64,000 nucleotides of DNA from SZUA-365 sp049663345 (GTDB taxonomy: Bacteria > Bacteroidota > Ignavibacteria > SZUA-365): the NCBI GenBank assembly GCA_049663345.1, contig JBATDG010000016.1:5410-69409 (forward strand), in the 5' to 3' direction. Position numbers and translations under genes: made by a program. This document shows positions 1 through 9,084 of the stretch, piece by piece; position 1 is the first letter of the stretch; each line of letters opens with the position of its first letter. The notes below the pieces were generated by a model. That model had not been told where the DNA came from. It did no database searches and saw only the letters and a program-made list of their open reading frames with translations.

Positions 1-565
1 CCGTACTGCCCGCATCAAAGAATCCCTCGAAATGAGCCGGATTGATATACATGCTGGCGTCACCGATAAACAGCAACAGTATGGAAAGCAGAATGACGAC
101 AAGAACCACCTGAAGCCGTCCGCTCTTCCCTGCTCCGACGATGTTGATGACGGCAAGCGCAACAGCAACAATGATGGCAACGGGTACGATCGGTAATGCG
201 GGGAAAAATAATCCGATGTACGCGCCCATGCCGACGAGCGCGAATGATACCTTGAGGACCAGAGCGAGCCAGGTGCCGAGTCCGCCGATCATCCCCGTTA
301 CCGGACCAAGTGTTCGATCAAGGAAATAGTACACACCGCCCGCTCGCGGCATTGCGGTGCCGAGTTCTACGACGCAAAACATAGCGGGAATGAGCGGCAC
401 GGCAGCGATGAGATAGGCGATGATCATGGCGGGTCCCGCCTGTGCGGCGGCGATGCCGGGAAGCAGGAAGAATCCGGCGCTCAGCGTGGTGCCCGTCGCG
501 ATCGCATATACATCAAGCAGCCCCAGTTCTTTTTTCAGACGCCGCTGCGTTTTTCCCTGTCTCAT
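1..565 (-). CDS. APC-family amino acid permease, partial (N-terminal part)
   Basis: Reading the minus strand from an ATG at 565 gives an uninterrupted frame of 188 codons that runs off the window edge. The protein starts MRQGKTQRRLKKELGLLDVY and continues with ATGTTLSAGFFLLPGIAA, the helix-breaking glycine-rich first membrane segment typical of amino acid/polyamine/organocation (APC) transporters. At least five hydrophobic helices follow, with PRAGGVYYF between TM2 and TM3, another APC signature. The family carries out secondary uptake or exchange of amino acids across the inner membrane; the substrate cannot be told from this half. Its ATG overlaps the TGA of the upstream iron-sulfur gene by four bases (ATGA), so the two are probably translationally coupled. 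The C-terminal half lies outside the window. Confidence 0.85.
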   Translation of the reverse strand, partial: MRQGKTQRRLKKELGLLDVYAIATGTTLSAGFFLLPGIAAAQAGPAMIIAYLIAAVPLIPAMFCVVELGTAMPRAGGVYYFLDRTLGPVTGMIGGLGTWLALVLKVSFALVGMGAYIGLFFPALPIVPVAIIVAVALAVINIVGAGKSGRLQVVLVVILLSILLLFIGDASMYINPAHFEGFFDAGST

Positions 566-2241
566 GTTTTCTCGCTTCGTTTTTCCTTCAGGAGGATGCG
601 GTTTCGCGGATTCCGGGTCTCGCCAACGGATGTGACATAAATTGCAGGCGAGCCCTTGATAGGACAGGCGTAGGTGCATGCTCCGCAGCCGACGCAGAGT
701 TCAGGATCAACATGCGGACGCTTGAGATAAACATACTCACCATCCCGGGACTGAACCTCCGTTTCTTCAAAGTATATTGATTTCGGAGTCGTCGGACACC
801 ATTCCTCGCAGACGATGCACTCTGTCGCCATCGCATACGGGAGACATCGCCCGGTGTCGTAGAAAGCTGTTCCGATGCGTATCGGCGGACCCGGAGGTTC
901 CGACTTGCCTGCTTGAGGCACCCAGGCTTTCTCCTTTTCGGTGATCTCGTCGATGGCGCCGGTGGGACAAACCTGCGAACAGAGCACGCAGGTCGGCTCG
1001 CAATAGCCAATCCGCGGCATGAGCATCGGCGACCAGATTCCTTCGTTCCCTGCCTGCAGCAGTGTGGGATGCAGCGCGTTGTTGGGACAGACATTCATGC
1101 ATTCACCGCAGCGAACGCAACGGGAGAGAAATTCCTTTTCGTGCAGCGATCCCGGGGGACGTACGAGCGAAGGGTCAGGCGACCGGTCGGGATTCGTTGC
1201 GGCCCGCAGCACTGGTATCGCCAGTAGTCCAGCTCCCGCTGAAGCTAAAACAGCGCGCCGGGTCAGATTCACCGTCTGCGTCGTTTCCTCCATTCCCGGG
1301 AAAAATCGGAAGGCGAGGCCGGAATCGCGGCAGCTCGCGACACAGTTCATGCACAGGTGGCATTCGGTCTGATGCCAGGTCTCGCCGGGCTTAGGATTGT
1401 CGCCTCCCTGGCAGTGCAGTGCGCAGAGGTTGCAGTCCGTGCACACCGATGCGCGTTTTTCCAATCCGAGTATGGATACCTTCGACATCACACCCAGCAG
1501 AGCGCCGAGCGGACAAATCCCGCGGCACCAGAAGCGTGTGATGAAGCGGTTCGCCACGAGAATGCCTCCGAAGATCAGCAGAATCAGAAATGTCTGATCA
1601 AACACGACAGTCTTCGCACGAATCAGAATCGCGCCCGCTACCCATGAAATCGGCGTCAGAATGAAATCGAGAAAACCGAGATTCGTTTGGAGGCTCCACG
1701 TGTAGATATCCTGCGTCAGCGTGTTATAGCCCGGAAGCACGATGAGTCCCATCGACCGCGTGAGCAGAGCAATCGGATCCAGGAGTCCTATTTGCACGGA
1801 ACCGTAGAGCGACGCACCGAGCATCGCGGCGAGGATGCCGTACTTCCAGCGTTGATACGGCCGCCAGCTGTTTTGCTCCATTCGCCTGCGTCCCTTCATA
1901 CGGGATGATTTCATCGAGGCGAGCATATGATTGATCGTTCCCATCGGACAGATCCATCCGCAGAAAAATCTGCCGAGAAATAATGTCCCGACGACAATGA
2001 TAAGCGCGAGGATCAGGTTGCGATAGAGCGTATGCGTGGAGAGAATGGTTGAGATTGCAACCAGAGGATCGAGTTCGAGGAAAAAATCCACAGGAGCCGA
2101 TATTTGCGGCAGGGATGAGGATTTATCGAGCGCGTCCATGTTTGTCTGCAGAAGCAAGTACATGAACAGCAGAAGGAACAAACCCTGGCTCAGTCGGCGC
2201 GCATTGCGCAGGTACAGAAACCGCTTCTCTAGTGCACCCAT
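562..2241 (-). CDS. NapH/NapG-type membrane and periplasmic iron-sulfur fusion protein
   Basis: 559 residues. The N-terminal half has about five to six membrane helices with two Cys-rich loops, FFCGWICPMGT and FWCRGICPLGA, characteristic of NapH/MauN-type quinol-interacting membrane proteins, then CTDCNLCALHC and CHLCMNCVASC cluster motifs. Around residue 328 a twin-arginine stretch (NLTRRAVLASAGAGLLAIP) leads into a second, MauM/NapG-like ferredoxin half with CVRCGECMNVCP, CEPTCVLCSQVCP, CIVCEEWCP and CVGCGACTYACP. NapG and NapH are normally separate proteins that pass electrons from quinol toward periplasmic acceptors; here they are one chain. It follows the DUF362 gene by 19 nt and overlaps the permease by 4 nt, so the three probably form one operon. 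Electron acceptor unknown. Family assignment is strong, physiological role is inference. Confidence 0.85.
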   Translation of the reverse strand: MGALEKRFLYLRNARRLSQGLFLLLFMYLLLQTNMDALDKSSSLPQISAPVDFFLELDPLVAISTILSTHTLYRNLILALIIVVGTLFLGRFFCGWICPMGTINHMLASMKSSRMKGRRRMEQNSWRPYQRWKYGILAAMLGASLYGSVQIGLLDPIALLTRSMGLIVLPGYNTLTQDIYTWSLQTNLGFLDFILTPISWVAGAILIRAKTVVFDQTFLILLIFGGILVANRFITRFWCRGICPLGALLGVMSKVSILGLEKRASVCTDCNLCALHCQGGDNPKPGETWHQTECHLCMNCVASCRDSGLAFRFFPGMEETTQTVNLTRRAVLASAGAGLLAIPVLRAATNPDRSPDPSLVRPPGSLHEKEFLSRCVRCGECMNVCPNNALHPTLLQAGNEGIWSPMLMPRIGYCEPTCVLCSQVCPTGAIDEITEKEKAWVPQAGKSEPPGPPIRIGTAFYDTGRCLPYAMATECIVCEEWCPTTPKSIYFEETEVQSRDGEYVYLKRPHVDPELCVGCGACTYACPIKGSPAIYVTSVGETRNPRNRILLKEKRSEKT

Positions 2242-2260
2242 GTTCAGAGTTCCTTGCAGG

Positions 2261-3235
2261 TCAGACAGTAATTTCTTCGAACGAAAGACTGGCGTAATCT
2301 GAGGTGCCGAGTCCGCGAGACTCGGCGAGCGTTACCCATTTCATTTCTTCAGCGGAAAGGTTGAATAAAGTTTCACCGGCGTAAGCATCGATCGCCACCT
2401 GGTCGGTGCTGGCAATGAGCATCCGGCGATCTTCCACATCGGAGAGACTGCCGCCCTGCGGTCCGTTGCGCAGGAGTATGCGGTAGGCATCCATGATGAC
2501 CAATGTCGGCCGAAGGAAATTCGCGAGGTCCGCGAGACTGTTATGGATGTCCTGATGCAGCCGGCTGCGGTTGCCGCCCAGAATGCCGTAAAGATTCTTC
2601 ATTCCCAGGGTCGCCTGTGTCAGGCTATGATGTTTGGCGATGGGAATATTGATAAATTTATCCGCTTCGAGGTATGCGTCATAGACGAGTTGGCGTCCGA
2701 GCATGACGCCACCGATGTTGGTTTCGCGAAAGCGTGCTTCCTCTGCAAGCTGCACTTCCGCCCCGGCCTCACGTGCGGCCGCAGCGATTCCGCTTCGGTT
2801 GAAGCAGCGGGTCGCGTCGTTGCAGGTCACATCGGTTACGAGGACGCGCGAAGCTCCCGCTTTGATGCACTGCCTGACAACTTCAGCGACGACATCGGGA
2901 TTCGTGTTGGCGGCCTGTTCGGGTCGGCGATCCCAACCGATGTTGGGCTTGATGACAACAAAGTCGCCTGAGGAGACGAACGCGGCGATGCCACCGAGGG
3001 AATCGATTGCCGCGGCAGCCATGCGTGCGGGATCTTCACCGTGAACTGCCACGAGTTTGGGATCGGCTCCCGCGATGCGCAGATCACGAACAATCGGTTT
3101 GTCCTCTTTGAAGCTGAATGGATGCCGTTCCTTCTCACGAAGCAAAAAGCCTCCGGCAACGGCGAAAGCTGCAAAGCCTGCTGCTTTCCCGCCACGCTGG
3201 AGAAAAGTCCGCCGATCGATGTTAGGTTCGCTCAT
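2261..3235 (-). CDS. DUF362 family protein with twin-arginine signal
   Basis: I place the start at the ATG at 3235 (324 residues) rather than an upstream in-frame codon, because this start leads directly into a Tat-type signal, DRRTFLQRGGKAAGFAAFAV, has an AAGGA ribosome site six bases upstream, and avoids overlap with the preceding kinase gene. The body has the DUF362 pattern: VVIKPNIGWDRRPEQAANT, a glycine/cysteine region around TDVTCNDATRCFNRSGI, INIPIAKHHSLTQATLGMKN and IASTDQVAIDAYAGE. DUF362 proteins often neighbour ferredoxins, and some are fused to them; their reaction is not established. The next gene downstream is a multi-cluster iron-sulfur protein, so a shared redox function in the periplasm is plausible. 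Confidence 0.85.
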   Translation of the reverse strand: MSEPNIDRRTFLQRGGKAAGFAAFAVAGGFLLREKERHPFSFKEDKPIVRDLRIAGADPKLVAVHGEDPARMAAAAIDSLGGIAAFVSSGDFVVIKPNIGWDRRPEQAANTNPDVVAEVVRQCIKAGASRVLVTDVTCNDATRCFNRSGIAAAAREAGAEVQLAEEARFRETNIGGVMLGRQLVYDAYLEADKFINIPIAKHHSLTQATLGMKNLYGILGGNRSRLHQDIHNSLADLANFLRPTLVIMDAYRILLRNGPQGGSLSDVEDRRMLIASTDQVAIDAYAGETLFNLSAEEMKWVTLAESRGLGTSDYASLSFEEITV

Positions 3236-3296
3236 GACAATCCTTACCCGAGTAGTGGATTCTGATTTCTTAATAATGCGAAAAATAAGGGAGATA

Positions 3297-6101
3297 TCAC
3301 ATGAGGAAGCGGTCGACAATCTCGAGCAGTTGATTGACGCGGAACGGCTTTGGAAGGTATTCGTTGCAGCCAGCTTCGAGACTTCGACGACGGTCGTCGG
3401 CAAAGGCATGCGCCGTTACCGCGATCACAGGGATGTGATGCAGATAGGCATCCTGGCGAATGCGTCCCGTAAGATGCAGGCCATCTTCATCGCCTCGCAA
3501 AGAGATATCCATCAAAACGAGATCGATGTCCACATCATGAAGTGTTTGCCACGCATCCTCTGCGGAATCGGCGAAATGAAGATCGAATGACGTAGCGAGA
3601 ATGAGCTGGAGAAATTTTTGTGTTTCATGATCATCTTCGACAACAAGCAGCGTCCGCCGTTGCCTTGGAATCAGGGAATCCGCTTCGGTCTTCTCTTCGA
3701 CAACTACAGTGTGTGCGAAGCGAAGAGCGATCGGGAATGTTACGGTGAATGTGGTGCCCAGTCCTTTCGCACTTTCGACACGTATGCTGCCGTTATTGAC
3801 ATCGAGATAGCGCTTTGTCAAACGCAATCCGACGCCAAGCCCTTCGTATGATCGCGAGTAGCCCGAGTCTTCCTGAGAAAACGCTTCGAAAAGTTCCTCG
3901 ACATATTCCTCCGACATGCCAATGCCGGTATCCTGAACGACAAAGGAGATATGCGAGCTGCTGCGTTCCAGAGAAAGCTTGATTTCTCCGGCGTCCGTAA
4001 ACTTCGTGGCGTTGTCCAGCAGATTCCTGAGCGCCTGTCCTACGGAGTACTTATCGACATTGATGTAGACATCCTTGCAGGAGGCCTCGAAAGATACTTT
4101 CAGTCCTTTATCCGCGGCAAGCGGGGTCAGCTCCTCGTACAGTTCCTTAACCAACTCGAACAGGTGGCACTGCTCAATATTTATGGCGTAGCTGCCAGAT
4201 TCAAGAATGGAAAGCGATAGGATCTGGTCTACGGTCCGGAGCAGTCGCCTTACGGCAAGATCCACCTTCTCGAAAAACTCAGTCTGCTCCTCGTTGATCT
4301 CGTTTGCGAGTTCCTGATGAAGAATGCCGAAATACCCCATGATAATGTTGAGCGGTGTACGAATTTCATGGGAGATATTCGTGAGGAACGCATTCTTCAG
4401 CCGGTCGGCCTGAACCGCTATTTCCCTCGATTCGATGAGGTCATGCTCGACGCGCTTCCAGTTCGAAATTTCCAGCACGAAGCCGATCGCATTCGCCGTT
4501 GGGACGTCGCGGTATTGAATCGGGGCGGTGCGTATGGAAACTTGAAGCTCGTTATTATTGGTCGAAACGATATACTCCCCTTCGTAGGCGCCCAGCTTGC
4601 CTCCGATGGCCGCCTGCATGGCGGGGATTATCCTGCGGTCTTTAAGATTTCCGAGATTGACGCCTTCGAGCTTCGCGCGAGTGCTTCCGTAAATATCCGC
4701 GAAAGCGTCATTGACCTTGAGCAGCCTCATTTCCGCATCATAGAGCATCACCCCAACAGGCAGCCGTTCAAACAGCAATCGGTACTTTTCTTCAGAGTGG
4801 GCGAGGTCATGATTCAGTTTCTGCAGCTTTACATTCATCAACTGGATTTCGGAGTGCTTCTCAAACAGTGCCCTGTTGCTTCGTCCGCGCAGACGAAGTG
4901 CGGAAAGTGCAATCGCAACGATAACAACCAACAGCACAATCACGACGATGAGGAAGACGAGGAAATCTCCTGCTCGGGCATCTTCCGTGTCGGCTTTGTC
5001 AAACTGCGCGCGCATATCGCTGAACTCCACTTCGGCCTGATGCAGCCTGGCCGCGCTTATGAGCCGCTGGAGTGAATCCTGCGCAGTCATGTACCTGCGG
5101 AGCAGAGTAAGTGCCGCAGCATTATTCCCGGCGCTTTCCTCAAGCAAGGACTGCTCCTCAAGCACTTCGGCATAGACGCGGCCGAGTCGAATTCGTTCCG
5201 CAATTTCCAAGGCCTGGTTAAGTTCCTCCCTGCTTTGTGTGAAGTCCCGCAACTGGCGAAACGCGATTCCCCTATTTTTGTGTATCACCGCGATCATTCC
5301 TTCATCGCCGAGGCTACGGGATATATTCAGAGCTTCGCTGTAATAATCGAGGGCGCGGGATGGGTCGCCTGAAGTGCGGTAGACGTTCCCGAGATTGTTC
5401 TGGGTTGCAGCGACCTCAACACTAAGGACACCGAGCTGCTTCCTGATCGAAAGCGCCTCTCGATAATGAAGCAGTGCCGAGTCCGCCACGCCGGCATACC
5501 AGTAGATGGTGCCGATGCTGTTATGCGATTCCGCTATTGCCGCTTTGTAGTCCTCTTCTGTGCGGAGAGCGAGAGCACGAACATGCATGTTCATTGCCTC
5601 ATCCGTACGGCCAAGATTTCTCAGCGTAACCCCGATATCATGCATCGCTTGTGCTGCTCCAAGCCGGTTGCCGAGAGAGTCGAAAATGTTGAATGCCTTT
5701 GTATGGTGAGAAAGCGAGGCATCGAAATTCTCGAACATGCGATCGATGACGCCCAACCCATTGAGCACACGTGCGCGTAGCTGCGCGTCTCCTCGTTCTG
5801 CGGCATACGACAACAGGAGTCCGAATTGCACCTGGGCTGCGGTATAATCGCCGGCCAGCCTCAGTGCCTCTGCGTAGACCTCCCGTGCTTCCGCCTGGAG
5901 GGCTGGGTCCCTGGTCGCCTGCATCGCACGACGTCCGTGCATTGCTGCCGAATCTGCATTCAGATTCAATTGATGACGAGCCTCAGACAACTCCCGCATA
6001 TACGGGGAATTATCCTGAGAAAAGCCAGTGCTGATGGCAGCCAGGAGAACCATCGAAATTGCGAGCAGACGAGCTATGGATAACAACAATTCTTGAAACA
6101 C
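3297..6101 (-). CDS. TPR-containing hybrid sensor histidine kinase
   Basis: 934 residues from a GTG at 6101 (a later in-frame ATG also exists). A signal-like hydrophobic start (ending ISTGFSQ) is followed by about six tetratricopeptide repeats (roughly residues 60-330, e.g. AATQNNLGNVYRTSGDPSRA), a coiled-coil stretch, one strong membrane helix (FLVFLIVVIVLLVVIVAIAL) near 380, a PAS domain, a HisKA dimerisation helix with the phospho-acceptor His in NISHEIRTPLN, a HATPase domain (DNATKFTD, DTGIGMS, GVGLRLTKRY) and a C-terminal receiver with acceptor Asp in LVLMDISLRG and lysine in YLPKPF. This periplasmic-TPR, one-TM, PAS, kinase, receiver plan is common in Bacteroidota. No DNA-binding partner lies next to it. 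Downstream genes (DUF362, iron-sulfur protein) start 61 nt later on the same strand. Confidence 0.9.
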   Translation of the reverse strand: MFQELLLSIARLLAISMVLLAAISTGFSQDNSPYMRELSEARHQLNLNADSAAMHGRRAMQATRDPALQAEAREVYAEALRLAGDYTAAQVQFGLLLSYAAERGDAQLRARVLNGLGVIDRMFENFDASLSHHTKAFNIFDSLGNRLGAAQAMHDIGVTLRNLGRTDEAMNMHVRALALRTEEDYKAAIAESHNSIGTIYWYAGVADSALLHYREALSIRKQLGVLSVEVAATQNNLGNVYRTSGDPSRALDYYSEALNISRSLGDEGMIAVIHKNRGIAFRQLRDFTQSREELNQALEIAERIRLGRVYAEVLEEQSLLEESAGNNAAALTLLRRYMTAQDSLQRLISAARLHQAEVEFSDMRAQFDKADTEDARAGDFLVFLIVVIVLLVVIVAIALSALRLRGRSNRALFEKHSEIQLMNVKLQKLNHDLAHSEEKYRLLFERLPVGVMLYDAEMRLLKVNDAFADIYGSTRAKLEGVNLGNLKDRRIIPAMQAAIGGKLGAYEGEYIVSTNNNELQVSIRTAPIQYRDVPTANAIGFVLEISNWKRVEHDLIESREIAVQADRLKNAFLTNISHEIRTPLNIIMGYFGILHQELANEINEEQTEFFEKVDLAVRRLLRTVDQILSLSILESGSYAINIEQCHLFELVKELYEELTPLAADKGLKVSFEASCKDVYINVDKYSVGQALRNLLDNATKFTDAGEIKLSLERSSSHISFVVQDTGIGMSEEYVEELFEAFSQEDSGYSRSYEGLGVGLRLTKRYLDVNNGSIRVESAKGLGTTFTVTFPIALRFAHTVVVEEKTEADSLIPRQRRTLLVVEDDHETQKFLQLILATSFDLHFADSAEDAWQTLHDVDIDLVLMDISLRGDEDGLHLTGRIRQDAYLHHIPVIAVTAHAFADDRRRSLEAGCNEYLPKPFRVNQLLEIVDRFLM

Positions 6102-6301
6102 GGTTTACTGGATAAACTAAATCATTCACGGAATATCCGAATACTTTCGATGCGCGTCAAGGATTGGCGGGGAGTCTATGAAGCGGCCGGAACACAAGGA
6201 TGCATTTCATTGAAGCGGCCGGAACAAAAGGATGAATTTCATTTGCTGACAAAATCCCCGTACTTTTCCTCGATGGTCGTTGAATTCACTTTGGGTCGTA
6301 C
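6102..6301. promoter_or_regulatory. Divergent intergenic region between kinase and thymidine kinase operon
   Basis: 200 bp between two divergently oriented starts, so it should hold both promoters. I cannot assign convincing -35/-10 pairs. The only clear structure is a two-copy tandem repeat (listed separately). There is no strong Shine-Dalgarno sequence in front of the thymidine kinase ATG at 6302. Confidence 0.4.
6179..6242. repeat. Two-copy 32-bp tandem repeat
   Basis: Two adjacent 32-bp units (6179-6210 and 6211-6242), both beginning TGAAGCGGCCGGAACA and ending ATTTCAT, differing at two positions. It lies 60 bp upstream of the thymidine kinase start. It resembles in style, though not in sequence, the other short intergenic tandem repeats of this window. 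Confidence 0.85.
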
Positions 6302-6898
6302 ATGGTAGATCATATCCCCGTTAAAAATCTCCCTCAAGACACCGGCTGGATTGAGGTGGTGTGCGGCAGCATGTTCAGCGGTAAAACCGAAGAACTGATC
6401 CGTCGCCTCCGCCGCGCCCAGATAGCCAAACAGCGTGTCGCAATTTTCAAACCTGTCATCGATACGCGATATGCCGAAGACCGCATCGTCTCGCATAGCG
6501 GCGTGTCACTGCCGTCGATCAATGTTGCCAATGCCGCAGAGATTCGGGAGAAAGCCGTTGATGTTGATGTCGTCGGGATCGACGAAGCCCAGTTTTTCGA
6601 CCTCGAACTCGTTCGCGTCTGCGAGGATCTCGCCGATCTTGGGCATCGTGTGATTGTGGCGGGACTCGATCAGGATTATCTCGGACAGCCTTTCGATCCC
6701 ATGCCACAGCTTCTCGCAGTGGCCGAGTACATCAGTAAAACTCTGGCCATCTGCATGGTCTGCGGAAACCCCGCAAATCGCACACAGCGCGTCACCAGAA
6801 GATCCGAACGCGTTCTTGTCGGAGCCGACGAAGCCTATGAGGCGCGCTGCCGCAGGTGCTGGACAACCAATCTCGATGAGGTCCGAAAAGCCGAATGA
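6302..6898 (+). CDS. tdk: Thymidine kinase (type II)
   Basis: 198 residues, the usual length for the small type II enzyme, which phosphorylates thymidine to dTMP with ATP in the cytoplasm. Visible motifs: P-loop CGSMFSGKTEELIRR (residues 21-35), the Walker B-like DEAQFF, the lasso-region AGLDQDYLGQPF, and a structural zinc site formed by CMVCGNPA and CRRC near the C-terminus. The stop overlaps the start of the nucleoside transporter gene by 4 nt (ATGA), and that in turn overlaps the phosphorylase gene, so the three are a tightly coupled nucleoside salvage operon. Confidence 0.96.
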   Translation: MVDHIPVKNLPQDTGWIEVVCGSMFSGKTEELIRRLRRAQIAKQRVAIFKPVIDTRYAEDRIVSHSGVSLPSINVANAAEIREKAVDVDVVGIDEAQFFDLELVRVCEDLADLGHRVIVAGLDQDYLGQPFDPMPQLLAVAEYISKTLAICMVCGNPANRTQRVTRRSERVLVGADEAYEARCRRCWTTNLDEVRKAE

Positions 6899-8250
6899 TC
6901 GAAACCATTCTACGCGGCCTGCTCGGTATGGGCTTGATCCTCGGGATTGCCCTGCTCTTTTCAAGGCACCGGAGCAAGGTGCGCTGGGCATTGGTGGGCA
7001 AGGGTTTGCTGATACAACTGGTATTTGGGATCCTGGTCATCAAGGGCGATGCACTGCGTGCGTTGTGGTCACCGCTTGGTTGGCCGAAGTCCGGATTTGA
7101 TTTCCTCAGCAAAGCGTTCGTCAAAGTGCTCGGGTTCACCACCCAAGGTGCCAATTTTATTTTCGGTTCCCTGGCCAACAGCCCGGGCAGCACTGATTCC
7201 CTCGGCTTCTTTTTCGCGTTCCAGGTTCTTCCCACAATCATCTTTTTTGCCGCGCTGATGTCGGTGCTCTATTACCTCGGCGTCATGCAGCGCGTCGTGC
7301 AGGGCATGGCCTGGGTGATGGTGAAAATCCTCGGTACGAGCGGGGCCGAATCCCTTTCCAATACTGCAAATATTTTCGTGGGACAGACCGAAGCACCGCT
7401 TATGATTCGTCCCTTTCTGAAGGATCTTACCGAATCAGAACTCCTGACGGTGATGGTTGGCGGATTGGCGACCATCGCCGGGGGCGTAATGGCCGCCTAT
7501 GTGCAGATGCTCGGATTTTCGTATGCGGAACTGCATGGGATACCGATTTCGGATGCACAGGTGCGTTTTGCCGCGCAGCTGCTTGGCGCCAGCATCATGG
7601 CCGCTCCGGCGGGACTGGTGATTAGTAAAATTCTCATCCCTGAAACCGGAACTCCGCTGACACTCGGACACGTGCGCGTTCCGAAGGAGAAAAATGCGTC
7701 CAACCTCATTGACGCTGCAGCGAGCGGGGCTTCCGACGGGTTGAAGCTTGCGCTGAATATAGCGGCCATGCTCCTCGCCTTCATCGCGCTGATTGCGATG
7801 TCGAATTATCTGCTTGGTCTCGTCGGACGAATCGGCGACCTCAACGGCTTCCTGCTGACGACTTTCGGAAAGCCCTTGAGTCTGGAATTATTATTCGGTC
7901 TTGTGCTGCAATTTGTCGCATACGGCATCGGCTTCCCCTGGGCGGAGTCGTTTCAGGTCGGGAGCCTGCTCGGTACAAAACTTGTGCTCAATGAATTCGT
8001 GGCATATCTCGATATGTCCGCCATGATTAAATCGGGTGCACTGTATTCGGACAAAGCAATAACGATGGCGGCGTTCGCGCTCTGCGGCTTCGCCAATTTT
8101 TCTTCCATCGCTATTCTTATGGGTGGACTCGGTCCCCTGGCGCCAGAACGGCGCAAGGATATCTCGCGGCTTGGATTGCGCGCCCTGCTCGGCGGAACGC
8201 TGGCGACGATGATGACTGCGGCTATTGCGGGAGTCCTTGTCAGCTTATGA
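6895..8250 (+). CDS. nupC: Concentrative nucleoside transporter (CNT/NupC family)
   Basis: 451 residues, ten or more hydrophobic segments. It has the three-part CNT layout: an N-terminal Nucleos_tra2_N-like region, a central gate domain (roughly 95-200, with SNTANIFVGQTEAPLMIRPF, the family's substrate-site signature) and a C-terminal domain containing FVAYGIGFPWAESFQVGSLL, LNEFVAYLDM and LCGFANFSSIAI. CNT proteins use a sodium or proton gradient to import nucleosides across the inner membrane. Start and stop each overlap the neighbours by 4 nt, fitting with uptake feeding the flanking kinase and phosphorylase. Confidence 0.95.
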   Translation: MIETILRGLLGMGLILGIALLFSRHRSKVRWALVGKGLLIQLVFGILVIKGDALRALWSPLGWPKSGFDFLSKAFVKVLGFTTQGANFIFGSLANSPGSTDSLGFFFAFQVLPTIIFFAALMSVLYYLGVMQRVVQGMAWVMVKILGTSGAESLSNTANIFVGQTEAPLMIRPFLKDLTESELLTVMVGGLATIAGGVMAAYVQMLGFSYAELHGIPISDAQVRFAAQLLGASIMAAPAGLVISKILIPETGTPLTLGHVRVPKEKNASNLIDAAASGASDGLKLALNIAAMLLAFIALIAMSNYLLGLVGRIGDLNGFLLTTFGKPLSLELLFGLVLQFVAYGIGFPWAESFQVGSLLGTKLVLNEFVAYLDMSAMIKSGALYSDKAITMAAFALCGFANFSSIAILMGGLGPLAPERRKDISRLGLRALLGGTLATMMTAAIAGVLVSL

Positions 8251-9083
8251 AGCCGCAGGACGATAGCGCACTGCCTGCCAGCATCCCGCACGGTCTTTTA
8301 GAGTCTCTCCGGGACTTCACAGGCGGTCCGGTGGATGTCGCGGTTGTGCTCGGTTCGGGTCTCGGGGGATTTGCCTCCACCATAGAAATTCTTTCATCCG
8401 TTTCGACGAGGGAGCTGCCCGGCTATCCTGTTTCGACGATTATCGGACATGAAGGGCGTCTTCTGCTGGGGAGCGTTTATGGCCTTCGTCTCCTGCTTTT
8501 TCAGGGCCGGGTGCATGGCTACGAAGGATACAGTACCGAAGCTGCTGCCCTGCCGGCACAGATTTCCGCGGCATTAGGCGCCCGGCTCCTGCTGTTGACA
8601 AATGCTGCCGGTGGACTCCACCCTGCATTCCGGGCGGGCGACCTGATGATGATCAGCGATCTGCTGGTGCTTCCCGCCGCGCGAAGAATGGGATACGAAC
8701 TGAATGCGATTCCTTCGCGTCAGACGCCGCTTCCCCGGCCGTTGTTCGATGCAAATCTTCTCGAGTTGCTGCGGCAATCAGCCGCTGATTCCAGTGTAGC
8801 GCTCCGTGAAGGAACGTATGGATTTTGTTCGGGTCCCACGTACGAGACGCGTTCCGAAATTTCCTTTTTCCGTATGGCGGGAGCGGATGCGGCCGGCATG
8901 TCTACCGCTCCGGAAGTCATTGCAGCCGCGCGCGCTTCCCTGCCGGTGCTGGCTATTTCCTGCATAACGAATATTGCGAGCACTGTCCGGCAGAAGGTTA
9001 CTCATGACGAAGTGACCACCGTCGCATCCCAAGCATCCGACAAACTCGCCCGCCTCGTTCACGCATTGCTGCAGCGGATGTGA
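8247..9083 (+). CDS. punA: Purine nucleoside phosphorylase
   Basis: 278 residues, typical for the trimeric PNP class that cleaves purine (deoxy)ribonucleosides with phosphate to free base and (deoxy)ribose-1-phosphate. Motifs: VAVVLGSGLGGFA phosphate loop near residue 32, FQGRVHGYEGY, LLLTNAAGGLHPAFRAGDLM, GFCSGPTYETRSEI and AAGMSTAPEVIAA. It overlaps nupC by 4 nt and is followed after a single base by the next start codon, so all four genes of this strand may be co-transcribed. Methylthioadenosine phosphorylase belongs to the same superfamily, but the salvage context favours a nucleoside phosphorylase. Confidence 0.93.
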   Translation: MKPQDDSALPASIPHGLLESLRDFTGGPVDVAVVLGSGLGGFASTIEILSSVSTRELPGYPVSTIIGHEGRLLLGSVYGLRLLLFQGRVHGYEGYSTEAAALPAQISAALGARLLLLTNAAGGLHPAFRAGDLMMISDLLVLPAARRMGYELNAIPSRQTPLPRPLFDANLLELLRQSAADSSVALREGTYGFCSGPTYETRSEISFFRMAGADAAGMSTAPEVIAAARASLPVLAISCITNIASTVRQKVTHDEVTTVASQASDKLARLVHALLQRM

Positions 9084-9084
9084 T

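Noticed and set aside
3236..3409. N-terminal extension of the DUF362 protein
   Set aside because: Would overlap the end of the kinase gene and place a Tat signal 58 residues inside the protein; the ATG at 3235 has a good ribosome site.
4317..5075. Plus-strand open frame of 252 codons opposite the hybrid kinase
   Set aside because: Antisense to coherent PAS, coiled-coil and TPR domains; it has no recognisable features of its own.
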